From Paenibacillus faecis (GTDB lineage Bacteria > Bacillota > Bacilli > Paenibacillales > Paenibacillaceae), in assembly GCF_008084145.1 (NCBI RefSeq), contig NZ_VSDO01000002.1, forward strand, positions 744,001 to 808,000: a stretch of 64,000 bases of DNA. The letters are read 5' to 3'. Both the position numbers and the translations under genes were made by a program. The stretch's first letter is position 1. Every line of letters begins with the position of its first letter. This document shows, piece by piece, positions 1-8,954 of the stretch. The notes under the pieces are model-generated. The model had not been told where the DNA came from and made no database searches. It saw nothing but the letters and a program-made list of their open reading frames with translations.

Positions 1-2
1 AA

Positions 3-221
3 GGGGAACACACGGCAACTGTCGAGGATCATGTAAGATATAAAGTAGAGAGCAGCAAACCCGGTTACTTTGTACACGTCACCTCGAATAAAAAACTTCA
101 TCAAAAAATAAAAAAGTTAAGCACTAAAATGTCTGGTAAGAAACCGGGTCAGGCCGAAGGAACCGAAGTGGGAGTTATTATTTTGGACATCGGAAAAGAG
201 ACGCGGACTCCATTCCGATAA
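3..221 (+). CDS. Possible 3' end of an upstream gene (partial, unidentified)
   Basis: One plus-strand frame is open from the window edge to a TAA at 219-221, about 72 codons. The peptide is rich in Lys and matches no family I recognise. It has no start codon in view, so it could be the tail of a gene beginning before the window or chance openness in a spacer. I cannot choose between these. No terminator follows before the fur promoter at 257. Confidence 0.2.
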   Translation, partial: GEHTATVEDHVRYKVESSKPGYFVHVTSNKKLHQKIKKLSTKMSGKKPGQAEGTEVGVIILDIGKETRTPFR

Positions 222-256
222 AATGCTGCAACCGGGCAGACAGCTGTAGTTAATGT

Positions 257-286
257 TTGACTTTGTTGATTGGGACCCCCTATAAT
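257..286 (+). promoter_or_regulatory. Sigma-A promoter of fur
   Basis: A TTGACT -35 box (257-262) and a perfect TATAAT -10 box (281-286) are separated by 18 bp. They lie about 50 bp upstream of the fur start codon, with a GGGGGG-rich ribosome binding site just before the ATG. Confidence 0.75.
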
Positions 287-335
287 GATAGAAGCGATTC
301 AAGTGCGACTTGCGGCAGATCCTGGGGGGGAGAAC

Positions 336-809
336 ATGGAAGCAAAGATTGAAAAAATTAAACAACAGCTGCAATCCCACGGGTATAAATTGACACCCCA
401 ACGAGAAGCCACAGTTCGAGTCCTGCTGGAGAACGAAGATGACCACCTTAGCGCGGAAGATGTTTTTATGCTGGTGAAGGATAAAGCGCCGGAGATCGGT
501 TTGGCGACCGTTTACCGGACCTTGGAGCTGCTGAGCGAGCTTCATGTTGTGGAGAAAATCAACTTTGGGGACGGGGTTGCCCGTTACGACTTGCGGACGG
601 ATACGACCAAGCACCATCACCATCATTTAATCTGCGTACAGTGCGGCGCCATGGATGAAATCCGCGAAGATTGGCTGGGGCCGTTGGAAGAGCGGCTGGA
701 GAAGGAATTCAACTTTACGGTTCTGGACCACCGGCTGGATTTCCAAGGTATCTGTTACCGCTGCAAGGATAAGAACGGTGAGCCGGGAAACGGCAACAAG
801 AAATCATAA
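336..809 (+). CDS. fur: Ferric uptake regulator family repressor (Fur)
   Basis: A 157-residue metal-responsive transcription repressor of the Fur family. The N-terminal winged helix (residues 1-85, including TPQREATVRVLL and GLATVYRTLELL) binds DNA. The C-terminal half dimerises and holds metal through a His-rich stretch (HHHHHLICVQC) and a second CxxC (CYRC) near the end, the usual structural zinc cysteines. The ATG at 336 is preferred over the in-frame ATG at 270 because it follows a G-rich ribosome binding site and matches family length. PerR and Zur share this architecture; the call Fur rests on the gene order fur-yqzK-xerD-drm-punA known from Bacillus. A terminator follows at 816-853. 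Confidence 0.9.
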   Translation: MEAKIEKIKQQLQSHGYKLTPQREATVRVLLENEDDHLSAEDVFMLVKDKAPEIGLATVYRTLELLSELHVVEKINFGDGVARYDLRTDTTKHHHHHLICVQCGAMDEIREDWLGPLEERLEKEFNFTVLDHRLDFQGICYRCKDKNGEPGNGNKKS

Positions 810-815
810 TAAGCA

Positions 816-853
816 AAGCTCCGAACGGTTCCAAGCCGCAAGGAGCTTTTTTT
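816..853 (+). terminator. Rho-independent terminator after fur
   Basis: AAGCTCC and GGAGCTT arms enclose an 18-19 nt loop and are followed by a run of T. It ends the monocistronic fur transcript before yqzK. Confidence 0.7.
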
Positions 854-984
854 GTTCGTCCGGATGGGACTTCGGCTCATATTCGTTCATATTTTTCTAT
901 ATACTGTACAAAAGTCCCGTAGTAAACGGAGGCGATCCGCTCTACAATGGGACGGGCTGACGGTGATGGAAAGGAGAGACCGCC

Positions 985-1221
985 ATGGTCATTTCGCTGC
1001 GAAAATGGCTTACATCCGTAAAGTATGCTTTAATATTTATGGCACTTGTTTACTTCATCTATCAAGCTATCGGAATGCTCGAGAGCAAAGTGTTTCCGCC
1101 GGACAAATATCGGATTCCTGAGGGTTCGGCCATCAAGGTATTCCAATTCGAGCCTTTGGAAGCCCCGGTGATGGAACGTATGGCGGAGCGTCTGAAGCTG
1201 TTTTTCTGGATTGGCGAATAA
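985..1221 (+). CDS. yqzK: YqzK-like small membrane protein (DUF4227)
   Basis: A 78-residue protein with one hydrophobic segment near the N terminus (about residues 10-30, containing YALIFMALVYFIYQAIG) followed by a soluble tail that ends in FFWIGE. Size, topology and position between fur and xerD match the DUF4227/YqzK family of spore formers. Its function is unknown. The ATG follows a GGAGAG ribosome binding site. A short hairpin (CCTGC/GCAGG) at about 1224-1238 separates it from xerD but lacks a proper T tract. Confidence 0.75.
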   Translation: MVISLRKWLTSVKYALIFMALVYFIYQAIGMLESKVFPPDKYRIPEGSAIKVFQFEPLEAPVMERMAERLKLFFWIGE

Positions 1222-1324
1222 TGCCTGCCTTCAGGCAGGGAAAAATCAAAGGGATGTTGAATTGAAGTATGAGGGAGTTCACAAAAAGATAATATTCGAC
1301 AAGTGAGAGGGAGGCGCTGAAACC

Positions 1325-2230
1325 ATGGAGCAGTACGCAGCCTCTTTTATTTCGCATTTGGCGGGCCAAAAAGCTTTGAGCGACTCCACGCTGGACAGCT
1401 ACCGGAGGGATGTAAAACAGTTTCTTGCCTATTTGAGCGGCCGGGGGATCGAGGGACTGGACGAGGTATCGCGGGCGGGAATCATGCTGTATTTTTCGGC
1501 ACTGCGGGATCAAGGGAAAGCTCCGGCCACCATAATGAGGATTTCGGTCTCCTTGCGCGCTTTTTTTCAGTTCCTGGTTCAGGAAAAAATAATTGGCCAA
1601 GATCCTTTTATCACGGTAAAATTGCCGAGGTTTGACAGAAATCTTCCCGCGGTGCTGACGGTAGAGGAGACGGAAAAGCTGTTGGACATGCCTCGGACCG
1701 ATACTCCGTTAGGCCTTCGGGACAGGGCAATGCTCGAGCTGTTGTATGCCACGGGGGTTCGGGTCAGCGAGCTGATGTCGCTCAAGGTTGGCGATATCGA
1801 CACAAAAGTCCGGTTCCTTCGTTGCTCCGGAGAAACCGGCAAGGAGCGGGTGCTCCCTTTTGGACGGTTCACCGCCGATTGGTTGGACCGGTATTTGCAG
1901 GAGGTACGCCCCGTTTGGGAGCCGAATGGGCCGGAATCCCCCCTGTTTCCCAACCGGACGGGCGGTAAAATGAGCCGGCAGGGATTCTGGAAGGTAATTA
2001 AGAAGTACAGCCGTGACGCCGGAATCGCTAAAGAGATTACGCCTCATACGCTGCGCCATTCTTTTGCGATTCATCTGCTTGAAGGCGGTGCGGATGTGCG
2101 ATCCGTTCAAGAGATGCTTGGCCATGCCGATATGGCGACTTTGCAGATCTACCTGAACCAGGCGAGGCCGAATCTGAAGTCGGTCTACGATCATTTTCAT
2201 CCCAGGGCTCAGGCAAAGGGTAATCCTTGA
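1325..2230 (+). CDS. xerD: Site-specific tyrosine recombinase XerD
   Basis: A 301-residue tyrosine recombinase that, with XerC, resolves chromosome dimers at dif. The N-terminal core-binding SAM-like domain spans residues 1-90. The catalytic domain follows with the family Arg in TGVRVSEL (about 140), HTLRHSF (the HxxR pair, about 240), the second His in LGHADMATLQIY and the Tyr nucleophile at its end (about 277). It starts at an ATG after GAGGGAGGCG and precedes drm as in Bacillus, where it is called ripX. All catalytic residues appear present, so it should be active. Confidence 0.93.
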   Translation: MEQYAASFISHLAGQKALSDSTLDSYRRDVKQFLAYLSGRGIEGLDEVSRAGIMLYFSALRDQGKAPATIMRISVSLRAFFQFLVQEKIIGQDPFITVKLPRFDRNLPAVLTVEETEKLLDMPRTDTPLGLRDRAMLELLYATGVRVSELMSLKVGDIDTKVRFLRCSGETGKERVLPFGRFTADWLDRYLQEVRPVWEPNGPESPLFPNRTGGKMSRQGFWKVIKKYSRDAGIAKEITPHTLRHSFAIHLLEGGADVRSVQEMLGHADMATLQIYLNQARPNLKSVYDHFHPRAQAKGNP

Positions 2231-2314
2231 GGAGTCTGAGCGAATGAGAGGAATCGGGAATGGTTTTTGCCGACGCAGGGATAACTAACAGCAAAGATTG
2301 AAGGAGTGACGAAG

Positions 2315-3502
2315 ATGGAACCTAAGAATCGTTTCGAGAAAATCACGGTGATCGTCCTGGACAGTGTTGGAATCGGGGAAGCGCCGGACGCCGTCAAATT
2401 CGGCGACAAGGGCTCGCACACACTCGGCCACATTCTGGAACGGGTACCCGGCACGAAGCTGCCGAATCTGCAAAACATGGGGCTCGGGAATATCGCGGAA
2501 TTGCCCCACGTGAACCCGGTCGACGCTCCGGCGGCTTATTACGGCAAAATGGCCGAAGTGTCTTCGGGGAAAGACACGATGACCGGACACTGGGAATTGA
2601 TGGGGCTTAAAATCGATACCCCATTCCAGACTTATCCGAACGGGTTCCCACGCGATCTGATCGCCAGATTCGAGCAGGAGACGGGCCGGAAAATCCTCGG
2701 GAATAAACCGGCCTCCGGCACGGAAATTTTGGACGAGCTGGGCGAGGAGCATATGAAAACGGGAGCATGGATCGTCTATACTTCCGCGGACAGCGTATTT
2801 CAAATCGCGGCCCACGAAGAGATCATCCCCTTGGATGAACTGTACCGGGCCTGCGAAGTGGCGCGGCGTTTAACCCTTGAGCCGGAGCATTCGGTGGGGC
2901 GGGTGATCGCCAGACCTTTTGTCGGTCAGCCGGGAGCCTTTAAGCGAACGAGCAACCGGCACGATTATGCCGTTACTCCGCCGGCACCGACCGTGCTGAA
3001 CGCGCTGAAGCATGCCGGGAAGGACGTCATTTCGGTCGGCAAGATCAACGATATTTTTTCCGGAGAAGGCATTACGGAATCCTATCCCACCAAAAGCAAC
3101 CGCCATGGCATCGACGAAACGCTGCGCTTGATGGAACGGCCGTTTCATGGCTTGTTGTTTACGAATCTCGTCGATTTTGACTCGCTTTACGGGCACCGCC
3201 GCGATCCGGAAGGCTACGCTCGCGCCCTGGAAGAATTCGACGTTTCGTTACCCGATCTGATGCAGCGGGTGGGGGAAAAGGATCTGCTGATTATCACCGC
3301 GGATCACGGAAACGACCCGACGCATCCGGGTACGGACCATACGCGGGAATACGTGCCGATCCTCGTGTACGGCAAAGGTCTGACGGCGTCTGGTGACTTG
3401 GGCGTACGCTCGACCTATTCCGATCTGGCGGCAACGATCGCCGACAATTTCGGCATTTACGGCACCGAACATGGCAAGAGTTTTTTGGGACTATTGAAAT
3501 AA
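2315..3502 (+). CDS. drm: Phosphopentomutase
   Basis: A 395-residue phosphopentomutase (DeoB) of the alkaline-phosphatase superfamily that interconverts (deoxy)ribose 1- and 5-phosphate, so pentose from nucleosides can enter central metabolism. Metal-binding motifs are [10 protein letters not shown] near the N terminus and DHGNDPTH plus DHTREYVP near the C terminus. The phosphorylated Thr lies in [10 protein letters not shown] (about residue 85). The ATG at 2315 sits 8 nt after AAGGAG; the in-frame GTG at 2306 overlaps that site and is rejected. It heads the drm-punA-pdp salvage set. Confidence 0.93.
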   Translation: MEPKNRFEKITVIVLDSVGIGEAPDAVKFGDKGSHTLGHILERVPGTKLPNLQNMGLGNIAELPHVNPVDAPAAYYGKMAEVSSGKDTMTGHWELMGLKIDTPFQTYPNGFPRDLIARFEQETGRKILGNKPASGTEILDELGEEHMKTGAWIVYTSADSVFQIAAHEEIIPLDELYRACEVARRLTLEPEHSVGRVIARPFVGQPGAFKRTSNRHDYAVTPPAPTVLNALKHAGKDVISVGKINDIFSGEGITESYPTKSNRHGIDETLRLMERPFHGLLFTNLVDFDSLYGHRRDPEGYARALEEFDVSLPDLMQRVGEKDLLIITADHGNDPTHPGTDHTREYVPILVYGKGLTASGDLGVRSTYSDLAATIADNFGIYGTEHGKSFLGLLK

Positions 3503-3520
3503 AAACGGGAGAGATGAACG

Positions 3521-4348
3521 ATGGCGACAGTACTTACGATTGGCATGATTCGCGAGGCGGCGGATTTTATCCGCTCCAAAACGACAATTTTACCAAAGGT
3601 CGGTCTAATCCTCGGTTCGGGACTCGGTGTCCTGGCGGACCATATTGAAGAGGCGGTTAGCATTTCGTATTCGGATATTCCTTATTTCCCTCAATCGACG
3701 GTGGAAGGGCATGCCGGAGAACTGATGATCGGCACCTTGAACGGGGCGCCGGTCGTCCTTATGAAAGGCCGTTTCCACATGTATGAAGGCTACGGTCCCG
3801 AAATTACCGCGTTCCCGGTCAGAGTCATGAAGGAGCTCGGGGTCGAAAAGCTGCTGGTGACCAATGCGGCGGGCGGTATCAATACCTCTTACCAGCCGGG
3901 GGATCTGATGCTGATCTCCGACCACATCAATTTGACCGGCACAAGTCCCCTGATCGGGCAGAACGATAACGAATTGGGCCCCCGTTTTCCCGACATGTCC
4001 CAAGCTTACAGCCGCAGGCTGCGCGAGTTGGCCCGCAATACAGCGGAAAAAGCGGGGGTACCGCTTCAGGAAGGCGTCTATGTAGGTATGCTGGGACCCT
4101 CATACGAAACGCCAGCGGAAATCCGGATGCTCCGGACGCTGGGGGGAGATGCCGTCGGCATGTCAACCGTGTCCGAAGTCATCGTGGCAAGACATGCCGG
4201 CCTGGAAGTGCTGGGGATTTCCTGCATCAGCAACATGGCGTCCGGCATTTTGGATCAGCCGTTGTCCCACGATGAGGTGATGGAGACGACGGATCGGGTA
4301 CGGGAGAAGTTTTTAAGCCTGGTGCTTGCGATTATTCCTCAAATGTAG
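3521..4348 (+). CDS. punA: Purine nucleoside phosphorylase
   Basis: A 275-residue type I purine nucleoside phosphorylase that splits inosine and guanosine with phosphate into base and (deoxy)ribose 1-phosphate, the substrate of Drm encoded just upstream. Signature stretches are LGSGLGVL (phosphate loop, about residue 30), GRFHMYEGY (about 85), TNAAGGIN (about 117) and the base-binding GMSTVSEV (about 215). Only 18 bp separate it from drm and 19 bp from pdp, so co-transcription is likely. Confidence 0.93.
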   Translation: MATVLTIGMIREAADFIRSKTTILPKVGLILGSGLGVLADHIEEAVSISYSDIPYFPQSTVEGHAGELMIGTLNGAPVVLMKGRFHMYEGYGPEITAFPVRVMKELGVEKLLVTNAAGGINTSYQPGDLMLISDHINLTGTSPLIGQNDNELGPRFPDMSQAYSRRLRELARNTAEKAGVPLQEGVYVGMLGPSYETPAEIRMLRTLGGDAVGMSTVSEVIVARHAGLEVLGISCISNMASGILDQPLSHDEVMETTDRVREKFLSLVLAIIPQM

Positions 4349-4367
4349 CTTAGGGAGGTGTGAGCCG

Positions 4368-5699
4368 ATGAGAGCGGTTGACCTGATTCGAAAAAAAAGG
4401 GACGGCCAGGAGCTGACCCATGAGGAAATCGGCTTTTTGATTAAAGGCTACAGCGAAGGGGCCATCCCGGATTATCAGATGGCGGCCTGGGCGATGGCCG
4501 TTTATTACCAGGGCATGAGCGCGCGCGAAACCGCCGATTTGACGATGCACATGGCATCTTCCGGCGATATGATCGATCTAAGCTCGATCCGCGGCGTCAA
4601 AGTGGACAAGCACTCCACCGGAGGGGTGGGGGACAAGACGACGATCGTCATCGGTCCGCTTGTCGCGGCGGCCGGCGTGCCCGTTGCCAAAATGTCGGGA
4701 AGAGGCCTCGGACATACCGGGGGGACGATCGACAAGCTGGAGGCGATAGGCGGCTTCTCCGTGGAGTTGGGACAAGAGCAATTTTTCCGCCAGGTTAACG
4801 AGATCGGCTTGGCCGTGGTCGGCCAAAGCGGCAATATGACGCCGGCGGACAAGAAACTGTACGGCCTGCGGGACGTGACCGCGACCGTGGAGTCCATCCC
4901 GCTCATCGCAAGCTCCGTCATGAGCAAGAAGATTGCCGCCGGTGCCGATGCGATCGTGCTGGACGTGAAGACGGGCAGCGGCGCGTTCATGAAAACGCTG
5001 GACGATTCGATTCGTCTGGCGAAGGCGATGGTCGATATCGGCACGCAAGTGGGCCGGAGCACCATTGCGGTGATCAGCGATATGGACCAGCCTCTCGGCT
5101 ATTCGATCGGGAACGCCCTCGAAATCGAGGAGGCGATCGCCACCCTGCGGGGCGAGGGGCCGAAGGATTTGGAGGAAGTATGCCTGATCCTCGCGTCCCA
5201 TATGCTTGTTCTCGGTGGCAAAGCCGAGAATGAGGAGGCTGCGCGGGCCATACTCCAAGAGAAGCTCGCCAGCGGCGAGGCGCTGGAGCGCCTCAAGATG
5301 ATGGTGGAAGCGCAGGGCGGGGATACCCGGCAAATCGAAGACGCGGGCTTGCTGCCGAAGGCCGAGCTTCACGTGGAAGTGAAGGCGGAGAAGCGCGGTT
5401 TTGTCGAATCGATCCAGGCGGAGGAAATCGGCGTCGCCGCGATGCTGCTGGGCGCAGGCCGGGAGACGAAAGATTCCGTCATCGATTTGGCGGCGGGGCT
5501 GAGTCTGCGCAAGAAGATCGGCGATCCGGTCGAGGTCGGCGAAGTTCTCGCGGTACTCCATCTCAATCCGCCATTCCAGGACCGGCTGGAAGAGGCGAGC
5601 CGAAAAGTGAAAGAAGCCTACGGGATCACGGACGAGAAGGTACCGCGGAGACCGCTGGTATTTGCTTTGATTACGCCCGAAGGGGTGCGCAGGTTCTAG
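4368..5699 (+). CDS. pdp: Pyrimidine-nucleoside phosphorylase
   Basis: A 443-residue pyrimidine (uridine/thymidine) nucleoside phosphorylase. It contains the phosphate-binding [12 protein letters not shown] (about residue 80) and the family signature [16 protein letters not shown] (about 110), then the all-beta C-terminal domain. ATG 4368 follows GGGAGGTG at good spacing; an upstream in-frame ATG at 4326 overlaps punA and is rejected. In Bacillus pdp sits with other deo genes, while here it directly follows punA, making a compact salvage operon for both base classes. Confidence 0.93.
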   Translation: MRAVDLIRKKRDGQELTHEEIGFLIKGYSEGAIPDYQMAAWAMAVYYQGMSARETADLTMHMASSGDMIDLSSIRGVKVDKHSTGGVGDKTTIVIGPLVAAAGVPVAKMSGRGLGHTGGTIDKLEAIGGFSVELGQEQFFRQVNEIGLAVVGQSGNMTPADKKLYGLRDVTATVESIPLIASSVMSKKIAAGADAIVLDVKTGSGAFMKTLDDSIRLAKAMVDIGTQVGRSTIAVISDMDQPLGYSIGNALEIEEAIATLRGEGPKDLEEVCLILASHMLVLGGKAENEEAARAILQEKLASGEALERLKMMVEAQGGDTRQIEDAGLLPKAELHVEVKAEKRGFVESIQAEEIGVAAMLLGAGRETKDSVIDLAAGLSLRKKIGDPVEVGEVLAVLHLNPPFQDRLEEASRKVKEAYGITDEKVPRRPLVFALITPEGVRRF

Positions 5700-5713
5700 C
5701 CAGATAATGGTAA

Positions 5714-5759
5714 AGCAGTCGGGAGCAAGGAAATAAATCCTTCTCCCGGCTGCTTTTTT
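5714..5759 (+). terminator. Terminator after drm-punA-pdp
   Basis: Twelve-bp arms AGCAGTCGGGAG / CTCCCGGCTGCT are followed by a run of T. The minus-strand ABC-F gene ends just beyond at 5815. A second inverted repeat, AGACTAAA/TTTAGTCT (5781-5814), lies between them. Confidence 0.85.
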
Positions 5760-5814
5760 AATTTTCCGTCAAGCCGCTAAAGACTAAATACGTCGCTATA
5801 TAGGCTTTAGTCTA

Positions 5815-7299
5815 TCAAATCTCCAGCTCCACCTTTTTAGTCGCGATGTTTTTGCAAAACTCGCTGTCATGCTCGACAAAAAGAATCGTCGGAGCATGCT
5901 CCAGCAGAAGCTCTTCAATTTGCATCCGGGAAATAACGTCGACAAAATTAAGCGGTTCGTCCCAGACATGCAAATGAGCCTGTTCGCAGAGACTTTTTGC
6001 GAGGAGCACCTTTTTCTTCTGCCCTCCGCTGTAAGAAGCGATGTCCTTGTCGAATTGAAGGCGGGAGAAATCGAGTTTTCTTAGTATCGATTTAAACAGA
6101 CTTTCGTCGATGCCGTTGCTTCTGGCGTAATCCGACAGATCGCCGCGCAATTGCGATGTGTCTTGCGAAACGTAAGATATTTTCAATTGGCTCCCGATCC
6201 GTAGCGTCCCCGCGTAAGGGATTTCCTCGCCGCAAATGAGCTTAAGCAAGCTGGATTTCCCCGAGCCGTTCGGGCCGGAGAGGGCAATGCGATCCCCCTG
6301 CTCGATCGTAAAACTGACGTCGCGGCACACTTGCTTCTCACCGTAATGAATCGAAACCCGATCCAGCTCCACAAGTTGGTGCTTATGGTACGTCAACTGG
6401 GATATTTTCAGGCTTTCCGAGCTTTCCACATTTCTCAGCAGCTGAGATTTTTCCTCGATGGCGGTTCGTTGCCTCTGCTCGATGAACTTGGACCTTTTCA
6501 TCATTTTGGCGGCCTTGTGACCGACGTACCCTTTATCGACTTTGGAGCCGGAGTTACGGGTGCCGTTTTTCGTTTTTTCCACTTCGTGCGACCAGTTGCT
6601 CGTCCGCTGAGCCGCTTCGGCCAGCCGCTTGATATCTTTCCTCAGTTTCTCGTTCCCGGCCATTTCGTAATGGTCCTGCCGCTGTTTGTTCTCCCACCAT
6701 TCGGAGAAATTCCCCTTTTGGACTTCGATATCGGTCTTGTTGATCGAAAGAATATGGTCGACGCAGCGATCGAGAAACGCCCGGTCGTGCGACACCAGGA
6801 TAAAGCCGCTTTTGCCGCTCAAGTAATCGCTGACCAGTTCCCGGGCATGCAGGTCCAGATGGTTGGTCGGCTCGTCAATGAGCAGAAACCGGTTCTCTTT
6901 CAGAAACAGAGCCGCCAGCAGCACCTTCGTTTGTTCTCCCTGGGACAAGGATTCAAACGGCCGGTACAGTACATCTTCCGACACTTTTAGCAGTGAAAGC
7001 TCGCGCAGAAGCTGCCAATATTCATAGTCAGGGCAGATCTCGGCGACGATGTCGGCGGTATGGTACTCTTTGTTTTCGACGTGAAAGGGAAAATATTCCA
7101 TGTCGACGTTGGCGGAAATCGTTCCGCTGTATTCGTATTTGCCCAGCAGCAGGTTAAGAAACGTCGTCTTGCCCCGGCCGTTCCTCCCCGTAAAACCCAA
7201 TTTCCAGTCGGTATCGATCTGAAAGCTTACATTTTCAAAAATCGAATCGTAACTCCCATCATAGGCGAATGTCAGGTTCGTTACTTTAATTAATGACAT
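5815..7299 (-). CDS. Lsa-type ABC-F ribosomal protection protein
   Basis: A 494-residue soluble protein with two ABC ATPase domains and no membrane segments, as in antibiotic-resistance ABC-F proteins that act on the ribosome. Domain 1 has Walker A GRNGRGKT (about residue 40), signature LSQGEQTK and Walker B LLIDEPTNHLDL. The inter-domain linker is basic and helical (about residues 235-330). Domain 2 has GPNGSGKS, SYSGGQKKK and WDEPLNFVDV. Length, FAYD and the NW/DTDWKLGF-like N terminus resemble the Lsa group, which gives lincosamide, streptogramin A and pleuromutilin resistance; the actual drug range is inferred. ATG 7299 follows GGAGG. The long leader with promoter, short ORF and terminator suggests drug-induced attenuation. 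Confidence 0.85.
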   Translation of the reverse strand: MSLIKVTNLTFAYDGSYDSIFENVSFQIDTDWKLGFTGRNGRGKTTFLNLLLGKYEYSGTISANVDMEYFPFHVENKEYHTADIVAEICPDYEYWQLLRELSLLKVSEDVLYRPFESLSQGEQTKVLLAALFLKENRFLLIDEPTNHLDLHARELVSDYLSGKSGFILVSHDRAFLDRCVDHILSINKTDIEVQKGNFSEWWENKQRQDHYEMAGNEKLRKDIKRLAEAAQRTSNWSHEVEKTKNGTRNSGSKVDKGYVGHKAAKMMKRSKFIEQRQRTAIEEKSQLLRNVESSESLKISQLTYHKHQLVELDRVSIHYGEKQVCRDVSFTIEQGDRIALSGPNGSGKSSLLKLICGEEIPYAGTLRIGSQLKISYVSQDTSQLRGDLSDYARSNGIDESLFKSILRKLDFSRLQFDKDIASYSGGQKKKVLLAKSLCEQAHLHVWDEPLNFVDVISRMQIEELLLEHAPTILFVEHDSEFCKNIATKKVELEI

Positions 7300-7318
7300 G
7301 GCGGTATCCTCCTTGCCA

Positions 7319-7360
7319 AAATAAAAATGAGCCGCAAGAAAGTCACCTTTCTTGCAGCTC
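7319..7360 (-). terminator. Leader terminator (attenuator) of the ABC-F gene
   Basis: On the minus strand a 14-bp stem (arms at 7347-7360 and 7329-7342, one G-U pair) with a GTGA loop is followed by ATTTTTATTTT. It lies wholly upstream of the ribosome binding site, so transcription stopping here would shut the ABC-F gene off. Confidence 0.75.
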
Positions 7361-7439
7361 AAAAAAATACGGCAAATCCAACCCGGAAACGGGGATGGAA
7401 TAGGATCTATTTTTTGAGTGAAGAGAATAAGGTAACTTC

Positions 7440-7489
7440 CTTGCCGAAATAGAATAAAACAAATCTGTCTTATTCCAAATAAAGGCAAG
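7440..7489 (-). other. Leader hairpin upstream of the ABC-F attenuator
   Basis: A long imperfect hairpin in the leader: outer arms CTTGCC/GGCAAG and inner arms GAATAAGACA/TGTTTTATTC. It lies between a putative short leader ORF and the terminator, the position expected for an anti-antiterminator or pause structure. Its function is inferred only from position. Confidence 0.5.
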
Positions 7490-7494
7490 AAATT

Positions 7495-7512
7495 TTACAT
7501 TATCCTCTTCAT
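7495..7512 (-). CDS. Candidate leader peptide of the ABC-F gene (MKRIM)
   Basis: A five-codon ORF, ATG to TAA, directly after GACAGGAG in the leader. The spacing to the first ATG is zero, so initiation might instead use the second ATG at 7500, which would be a start-stop pair. Very short leader ORFs are common before ABC-F resistance genes, where drug-stalled ribosomes prevent termination. The exact start is uncertain. Confidence 0.35.
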   Translation of the reverse strand: MKRIM

Positions 7513-7536
7513 CTCCTGTCGTTAAGCGTTAGCGAA

Positions 7537-7565
7537 ATTGTAGCATAACCTTTTTAACACTGCAA
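7537..7565 (-). promoter_or_regulatory. Sigma-A promoter of the ABC-F gene
   Basis: On the minus strand TTGCAG (7565-7560) and TACAAT (7542-7537) are spaced by 17 bp. The start point would be near 7530, giving a leader of about 230 nt before the ATG at 7299. Confidence 0.7.
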
Positions 7566-7603
7566 CCTCTACGTGCGAGATTAAAAGAAGCCGATCCGGA
7601 AAG

Positions 7604-7633
7604 GAATAATATGACAGGAACAAGAGCATACTA
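7604..7633 (+). promoter_or_regulatory. Sigma-F/sigma-G type promoter of dacF
   Basis: GAATA (7604-7608), an 18-bp spacer and CATACTA (7627-7633) fit the forespore consensus GHATR - 17/18 - CATNHTA. It lies 38 bp upstream of dacF, a known forespore gene. Confidence 0.65.
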
Positions 7634-7671
7634 GGTTAGCAGAATCCTGATTTTTATTCGAAGGGGGAACT

Positions 7672-8865
7672 ATGTTGAAAAAACGGTTGTTTATCGGTTT
7701 GTTGGCGCTGCTGCTGACGCTTCCGTCCTGGCCGTCCGCCGTATCGGCCAACCACGGAGGGTCTCATGAGGCGGACGGGGGCATAGCATTGGCGGACAAT
7801 GCGCTGTCGGCGATTTTGATCGATGCGGATACGGGAACGGTCATCTACGAGAAAAAAAGCCATGAGCAGTTGCCGCCAGCGAGTATTACCAAAATTATGA
7901 CGATGCTCCTGACCATGGAGGCGGTCGATCAGGGCAAGCTGAAACTGACCGATAAGGTTGCCGCCAGCGAATACGCTTCCTCCATGGGCGGTTCGCAAAT
8001 ATTCCTGGAGCCGGGAGAAGAAATGACAGTGGACGAGCTATTGAAAGGCGTCGCGATGGCATCGGGCAACGACGCTTCCGTAGCACTGGCGGAAAAGATC
8101 GCCGGAACGGAAAAAGCTTTCGTCCAAATGATGAACGAGAAGGCAAAGCAACTGGGACTTAAGGACACGCATTTCTCCAACTGCAACGGCCTGCCTGTGA
8201 AAAATCATTATTCCTCGGCGCATGACATCGCCATGATGAGCCGGGAACTGCTCAAATACGAGACGATTACGAAGTATACCGGTTCGTATCAAGATTACTT
8301 GCGCAAGAATACGGAGAAACCGTTCTGGCTCGTGAACACGAACAAATTGGTACGGTTTTATAGCGGTGCGGACGGGCTGAAAACCGGTTATACGTCCGAG
8401 GCTCGGTTTTGTCTGGCGGCTACCGCCAAACGCGACGGTCTGCGGCTGATCGCGGTCGTGCTCGGCGAGCCGAACACCAAGACCCGAAATGCCGAGGTAT
8501 CCGCTATGTTCGACTACGCTTTTTCCCAGTATGCCCTTCATCCGATCTACAAAGCCGGCGAAGTCATCGGCAAAATCAAGGTACAGAAGGGGGAAACCGC
8601 TCATTTGGATGTCGCCGCGTCGCGTACGATGAGCGTTCTCGTTAAAAAAGGTTCCGCCAACGGCAACATTACGCACAAGCTGGAGGTTCCGGAAAAAATC
8701 GCCGCCCCGGTTCAAGAAGGACAGATCATCGGCAAGCTTGTGGTCTACCAGGACGGCAAGATACTGAACCAATTTGAACTGAAAGCCGCCGCCGCCATCA
8801 AAAAAGCCGGATGGTGGACATTGTTTAAGCGGACGGCCTCCCAATTGTTTTTTGTAGATTCGTAG
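7672..8865 (+). CDS. dacF: D-alanyl-D-alanine carboxypeptidase DacF
   Basis: A 397-residue PBP5-type serine carboxypeptidase that trims pentapeptides in spore cortex peptidoglycan. A Sec signal peptide (about residues 1-25) ends near VSANHG. The active-site triad motifs are SITK (about 65), SGND (about 127) and KTGYT (about 233), followed by the beta-rich PBP5 C-terminal domain and a short amphipathic tail for membrane attachment. It precedes the spoIIA operon as in Bacillus and has a forespore-type promoter. Start ATG 7672 follows AAGGGGGAA. Confidence 0.92.
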   Translation: MLKKRLFIGLLALLLTLPSWPSAVSANHGGSHEADGGIALADNALSAILIDADTGTVIYEKKSHEQLPPASITKIMTMLLTMEAVDQGKLKLTDKVAASEYASSMGGSQIFLEPGEEMTVDELLKGVAMASGNDASVALAEKIAGTEKAFVQMMNEKAKQLGLKDTHFSNCNGLPVKNHYSSAHDIAMMSRELLKYETITKYTGSYQDYLRKNTEKPFWLVNTNKLVRFYSGADGLKTGYTSEARFCLAATAKRDGLRLIAVVLGEPNTKTRNAEVSAMFDYAFSQYALHPIYKAGEVIGKIKVQKGETAHLDVAASRTMSVLVKKGSANGNITHKLEVPEKIAAPVQEGQIIGKLVVYQDGKILNQFELKAAAAIKKAGWWTLFKRTASQLFFVDS

Positions 8866-8891
8866 CGGTTTTCTTCTAGTTTTGTCAGCGG

Positions 8892-8919
8892 GAAGGAATA
8901 CGGTGCGGGGTCGTAGAAT
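8892..8919 (+). promoter_or_regulatory. Sigma-H promoter of the spoIIA operon
   Basis: GAAGGAATA (8892-8900), a 12-bp spacer and GTAGAAT (8913-8919) match the sigma-H consensus RnAGGAwWW - 11/12 - RnnGAAT. It lies 36 bp before spoIIAA, where Bacillus uses sigma-H with Spo0A. TTTGTCAGC just upstream (8881-8889) resembles a weak Spo0A box. Confidence 0.75.
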
Positions 8920-8954
8920 TGTTGTGTTCATGTCAGGGAGGAGAGTGAACAGAC

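Noticed and set aside
7300..7488. In-frame extension of the ABC-F gene upstream to a TTG at 7488
   Set aside because: It reads through the attenuator hairpin, has no ribosome binding site, and the ATG at 7299 has a consensus site and gives the normal family start.
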